Assembly: GCA_015478945.1 (NCBI GenBank)
Contig: JABUQX010002590.1
Location: forward strand, 76,001 to 140,000
Reading direction: 5' to 3'
Length of the DNA: 64,000 bases
From: Trachelipus rathkii
Taxonomy: Eukaryota; Arthropoda; Malacostraca; Isopoda; Trachelipodidae
Position numbers and translations under genes: made by a program. Of this stretch, positions 60,401 to 64,000 are shown piece by piece. The notes beneath the pieces are model-generated. The model was not told the origin of the DNA. It saw only the letters and a list, made by a program, of their open reading frames with translations, and made no database searches. Numbering within the stretch: position 1 is the stretch's first letter; each line of letters opens with the position of its first letter.

Positions 60401-62660
60401 ACTTTGGGTTTATTTGTTGATAACAGAGCGCCAGTGGCACATTAGAGGACTGTACCCCCGTCCTGAACACTACGCACCTGCTCCACCTCAAATTTTATCT
60501 ATTCAGTCCTCTATATTATTTATTCTTGTATATTTCGTATTTCTTATTCATGTATATATAAATTTATTTTTTTTTTAAACCTTTTGTAACAAACTTTAAT
60601 TTAACGAAAATGTTAAGGCTTTTTTTTTGCTATAACACATTAAACAATATAATTAGTCTATGACTACGCTTTATCAGCTCCAATATATAATAAATTTGGG
60701 TGTGTTTTATTTACATTTGTGGCAAAAAAGATACCTCAAACATCTGCCTAATATACCTAGGTTTAATTCATGTTAAGTGTCTGTACTTCTGATATTTGTT
60801 GATGATATTCTGGGTGTAATTTTATTTATAGAATATGTTTTTATTTCTTTTGTTTTATTTTCATTTACTTTCCGAAGAAGGTATTGAAAATTTAGTTTGT
60901 AACTATTGCTCATTTATCCGATAAATAGTAGTTGTAACATATAAATATATTGACAACTGGTTTGGCTATAATGTACTCGCTCAATCAAGCCTAGAAATAA
61001 CTTTACTCTAGTGAGCTTGACCAAAAATTTTATCATTATTGAAATCCGATTCTTAAAAGAAATAATATTATTAGTAATATTAATTATTGTGTGAATTTTT
61101 TTAATATATATAGATCTATATTATTCACATAAGACCAAATATAAAAATTTTAGTGCAAAACAGAATGTTAGAAAGTATTTTCAACAATTTGTTTATATTT
61201 TACGGTTGTACAAAAGATGATAGAAATTCAATTGTTCCTCTCAAATCACCTGTCTAAACATTACTAGGAGCCCAAAGACTCAATTTATTCGTTTAACTAG
61301 AATCTAAATAGATATACACATATTAATAAAAAAAATAAATAATTTCTCTTATGCTAATCATCAGTATATACAACGAAGTATAGAATTATAAAACGCATCA
61401 TATCGAACTACGCGTAGTCATAGATCTAAATAGTGTTTGAAAACATTATTATTTACTAGTTGTGCAAAGCATAGATACCTCTACTACTCTGCTAAATTTA
61501 CCTTGGAGCCCAAATTATTAATCTGAAACTACAGATCTAACATGATTACAATTATAAACAAATTTTGATTTCCCCCTTTGCTTTTACACATATATATAAC
61601 AATATATATAATTAAAATTATGTATGACTACGCTTTATCACTAACATCAAATTGTAAATATATTTTAGTCGGTTTGTGGGGCAAAGGAGAATAACTCATA
61701 ATCCCCCTGCCTAATAATTACTAATATAGATGACCCAAAAATTATGTATTATGTATAATCCCAGATTCATAACAAGAAAAACAATTTATAACATAATTAT
61801 ATTTCTTTGCTAATGCGTTATATAACAATAAATATAAGCTTGACTACGCTTTTATCATACTATAAATGTGCATAATATTGTTTCATTTGTGGCCAAGAGA
61901 TTAAACTATCAAACATATTATGTCATATACGTATTATTACAAATCGAGCCTCAAATTATTATACTGAAACGATCTATCCATGAATACATATTTAAATAAA
62001 ACAATTTAGGAAAAGATCTTCTTTTTTATTTTATATTAAACAATTTAATAATGACTCACTTGATTCTTTTTATCACTACTTAATTGTGTAAATTTTTTAC
62101 GGTTGTGCTCAATAAAGGAGAGACCTCACACGCCTACATTATCACTAGGGCTCAAAATTATAATATTCTGAAACCGATCTAACATGAATACATATATATT
62201 ATAACATAATTATTATTGTTATTATTACATTATATATACCTATATATATTAATAATGGATAACAATATAAATAAGTCTTGACTATACGCTTTATCACTTC
62301 AAAAGTTGTACACATTGTTATACTTGATCTACAGTGACTGTGAAAAGGGAAGACTACATCCTCATATATATAGATAGACTACTTAAATATACCTCACGAA
62401 GATTCACAATTAAATTTAATTCTATCGAATTGTATGAGATAACTCTAAAGGTCATAAAATATTACTATATGACTTGGATAAAAGTGAAACAAACAGTATC
62501 AATATTTAGATTTCTTTGCGCTGTAATTTTCAACATAAAACATATAATATTATATTTGTATATTTCGTTATAAAGATACTTTTATACATACTACCTCAAT
62601 TGAGATTATAATGTAAATAAATAATATTATATTTTAATACGGTGTGGCAATATAGACATG
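57420..62660 (-). repeat. Same satellite array, minus orientation
   Basis: The complementary landmark tttacggttgtgcaaag recurs near 57500, 57725, 58880, 59535, 60713, 61205, 61455, 61675, 61885, 62100 and 62640. It is followed by acctgcctaaa-ttac-tagga-gcccaaa-ttatt-tctgaaaccgatc and preceded by agcttgactacgctttatcac. Orientation flips between 57375 and 57500. The array is interrupted by TA-rich stretches and by an unrelated-looking block at 60030-60520. Confidence 0.8.
60030..60520. other. Higher-GC insert in the satellite array
   Basis: Composition changes to moderately GC-rich (for example ctcttcggccctactctttc, gagcggagcgcgagatactc, gtacccccgtcctgaacac). No satellite landmark falls inside. 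The 81-codon frame 60333-60578 has no motif I recognise. Could be an inserted element or a badly diverged unit. Confidence 0.45.
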
Positions 62661-62784
62661 CACTACCGTAAAACGCTCCTGACGCTATAATATAGGAAAT
62701 GCAAAATTAATATTAATTTTTTATTATTATTTTTTAATAATAACAATATATAATTAAAAATAAAATTTGATAAAATGTATTTCA

Positions 62785-63010
62785 CACGGCCAAGTAGGGG
62801 GCTCGAAGCCGACGGGGTAAAGAGGGGGGACGTTTTTTCATACCCGTAAGGGGAGGGGGGAGGAACCCGCACACCCAAATAGCCAAAGAGCGGGGGTTCC
62901 GGAGACCCTCCCCGGAGGGGGGGAAATAGTCTAACCATACTCCGTCGTTCCCCGGAAGGCCGAGAGACAAAACGATTTTGCTCATTGCGGTTTAACCGCT
63001 TGGTATAATC
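62785..63010. repeat. GC-rich hairpin-bearing island
   Basis: G- and C-runs with stem-forming pairs, for example ccctcccc-gg-agggggg (about 62906-62924), cccgtaaggggag and ttccccggaag. It resembles in style the islands at 2030, 7300 and 11950. The 133-codon and 67-codon minus-strand frames (62663-63064, 62782-62985) across it have compositional bias (Pro, Arg, Ser) and no motif. Confidence 0.6.
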
Positions 63011-63029
63011 CCATTTATTAAAACAAAAA

Positions 63030-63170
63030 AAATTAAACTGACGGAGTCGTAATAAACAGGTCATTATTTATTATCTAGAGCTATGTCGTCACACTTAAAT
63101 AGATTAAATTAGGATATTACTCGAAAATATATGAAAAAAAAATATCAAACTGACGGAGTCGTAAACACGT
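63030..63170 (+). repeat. Short direct repeat aaactgacggagtcgtaa
   Basis: The 18-base string occurs at about 63035-63052 and again at 63147-63164, each in an AT-rich context with acaggtcatta or acacgtaatatcatta following. The spacing of about 111 bases suggests a short tandem unit. Confidence 0.75.
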
Positions 63171-63182
63171 AATATCATTAAT

Positions 63183-63325
63183 AATTTATATATATAATAT
63201 ATATTATATATATATTATATATATTATATATATATATATTATATTATATATATATTATTATGTATATATATATATATATATATATAAATATATATTATAC
63301 ATATATTATATATATATATATAAAG
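63183..63325. repeat. TA microsatellite
   Basis: About 140 bases of imperfect TA. Confidence 0.95.
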
Positions 63326-63499
63326 TTAAATTAATTTTTCTACTTTATGTTTCACAGCTTTTTTGACTTTCTAAACATATTTTTTTTGACATATTAAAAG
63401 TGTTAACAAATTTTCCTCATATGATTTTAATTTTACCCTTCATTTTTTTTAAGTTTTCATTTTGGAACAGAATTGGCTGACTTCAAACAAACTTGATCC

Positions 63500-63643
63500 T
63501 AATATTATATATTATTATATAAAATATATATATGTATATATATATATATATATTATAATAATATATATATAATAATATATATATATATATGGATATATAT
63601 ATTATATATAAGAGAAGAGAGAAGAGAGAGAGAGGGAGGGAGA

Positions 63644-63733
<90 letters not shown>
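63500..63733. repeat. TA tract followed by a long (GA)n microsatellite
   Basis: TA-rich 63500-63608, then GA/GAGAGAAG to a near-perfect (GA)n run at 63646-63733. Confidence 0.97.
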
Positions 63734-63734
<1 letters not shown>

Positions 63735-63735
<1 letters not shown>

Positions 63736-64000
63736 TATTTAATATATGGGACTGCAAGAGAACAATGGGGTAAATCTTAAAAAGGAAAATTATGAGTTTT
63801 TATTTTGGTTTAAAATAGTTGGCAAGAATAACCTATAAAAATTTAGAGGCAAAATGTTAAAAAATAACTGTGATACTCTATCAAAAATATATTGTTTTAT
63901 TTTTTTCATAAAAATTTTTTAATAATCCAAGTGTTTTAGAAATGTCAATAATTTTTCATTGGCAACCGTATAATTTGGATATTTAAAGAAACTTCTAAAT
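63735..64000. other. Unclassified AT-rich end of window
   Basis: No frame, motif or repeat recognised. Confidence 0.5.

Noticed and set aside
62663..63064. 133-codon minus-strand open frame
   Set aside because: It runs through a GC-rich hairpin island with biased composition. No motif.

Overview
This is an AT-rich, eukaryotic, gene-poor window made almost entirely of repeats. The organism is most likely an arthropod, and a decapod crustacean is my best guess. Three things support this. There are three interstitial tracts of degenerate TTAGG/CCTAA, the arthropod telomere repeat (about 20.7-21.0, 43.65-43.73 and 46.88-47.07 kb). TA, GA, CA and ATT microsatellites are very dense. The broken RTE-type LINE copies resemble a family I know from decapod genomes; that last point is recalled knowledge, not something I could search. 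I find no intact host gene. Nearly all longer open frames are antisense to LINEs, lie in microsatellites, or have no recognisable content.

Layout. 0-9 kb is one large imperfect inverted duplication (arms about 0.17-4.59 and 5.26-8.83 kb). It carries satellite-like sequence, GC-rich hairpin islands and an inverted pair of LINE 3' fragments. 8.2-13.2 kb is a degenerate tandem array that itself inverts around a cluster of GC-rich hairpins at 11.95-12.29 kb. 13.5-31 kb is an AT desert with a tRNA-derived SINE, some diverged direct repeats, a TTAGG tract and a CpG-dense island at 30.7-31.1 kb. 31.3-33.8 kb is a run of five different minisatellites. 34.1-34.6 kb holds a probable pogo/Tigger transposase remnant. 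36.6-40.4 kb holds two RTE-like LINE copies in opposite orientation.

41.2-43.5 kb holds two copies of an unrecognised ~430-bp repeat with a shared reading-frame fragment. 43.6-47.1 kb is the best LINE copy (endonuclease, reverse transcriptase, C-terminal part, 3' UTR), bracketed by inverted TTAGG tracts with a shared ~30-bp junction sequence. 47.5-53.1 kb carries two Penelope-like fragments, a Jockey/CR1-group LINE on the minus strand, tRNA-like SINEs and long microsatellites. 53.3-62.7 kb is a ~240-bp-period satellite that inverts near 57.4 kb. The last kilobase has a GC-rich hairpin island and long TA and GA runs.

The mobile elements are all broken: frameshifts, stops, 5' truncations and internal deletions. 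Copies often differ by many small insertions and deletions. That fits old repeats, but it also fits an unpolished long-read assembly, and the big palindromes could be fold-back read artefacts. Percent identities were not computed; all alignments were made by eye, so repeat borders are approximate to about 20-50 bases.
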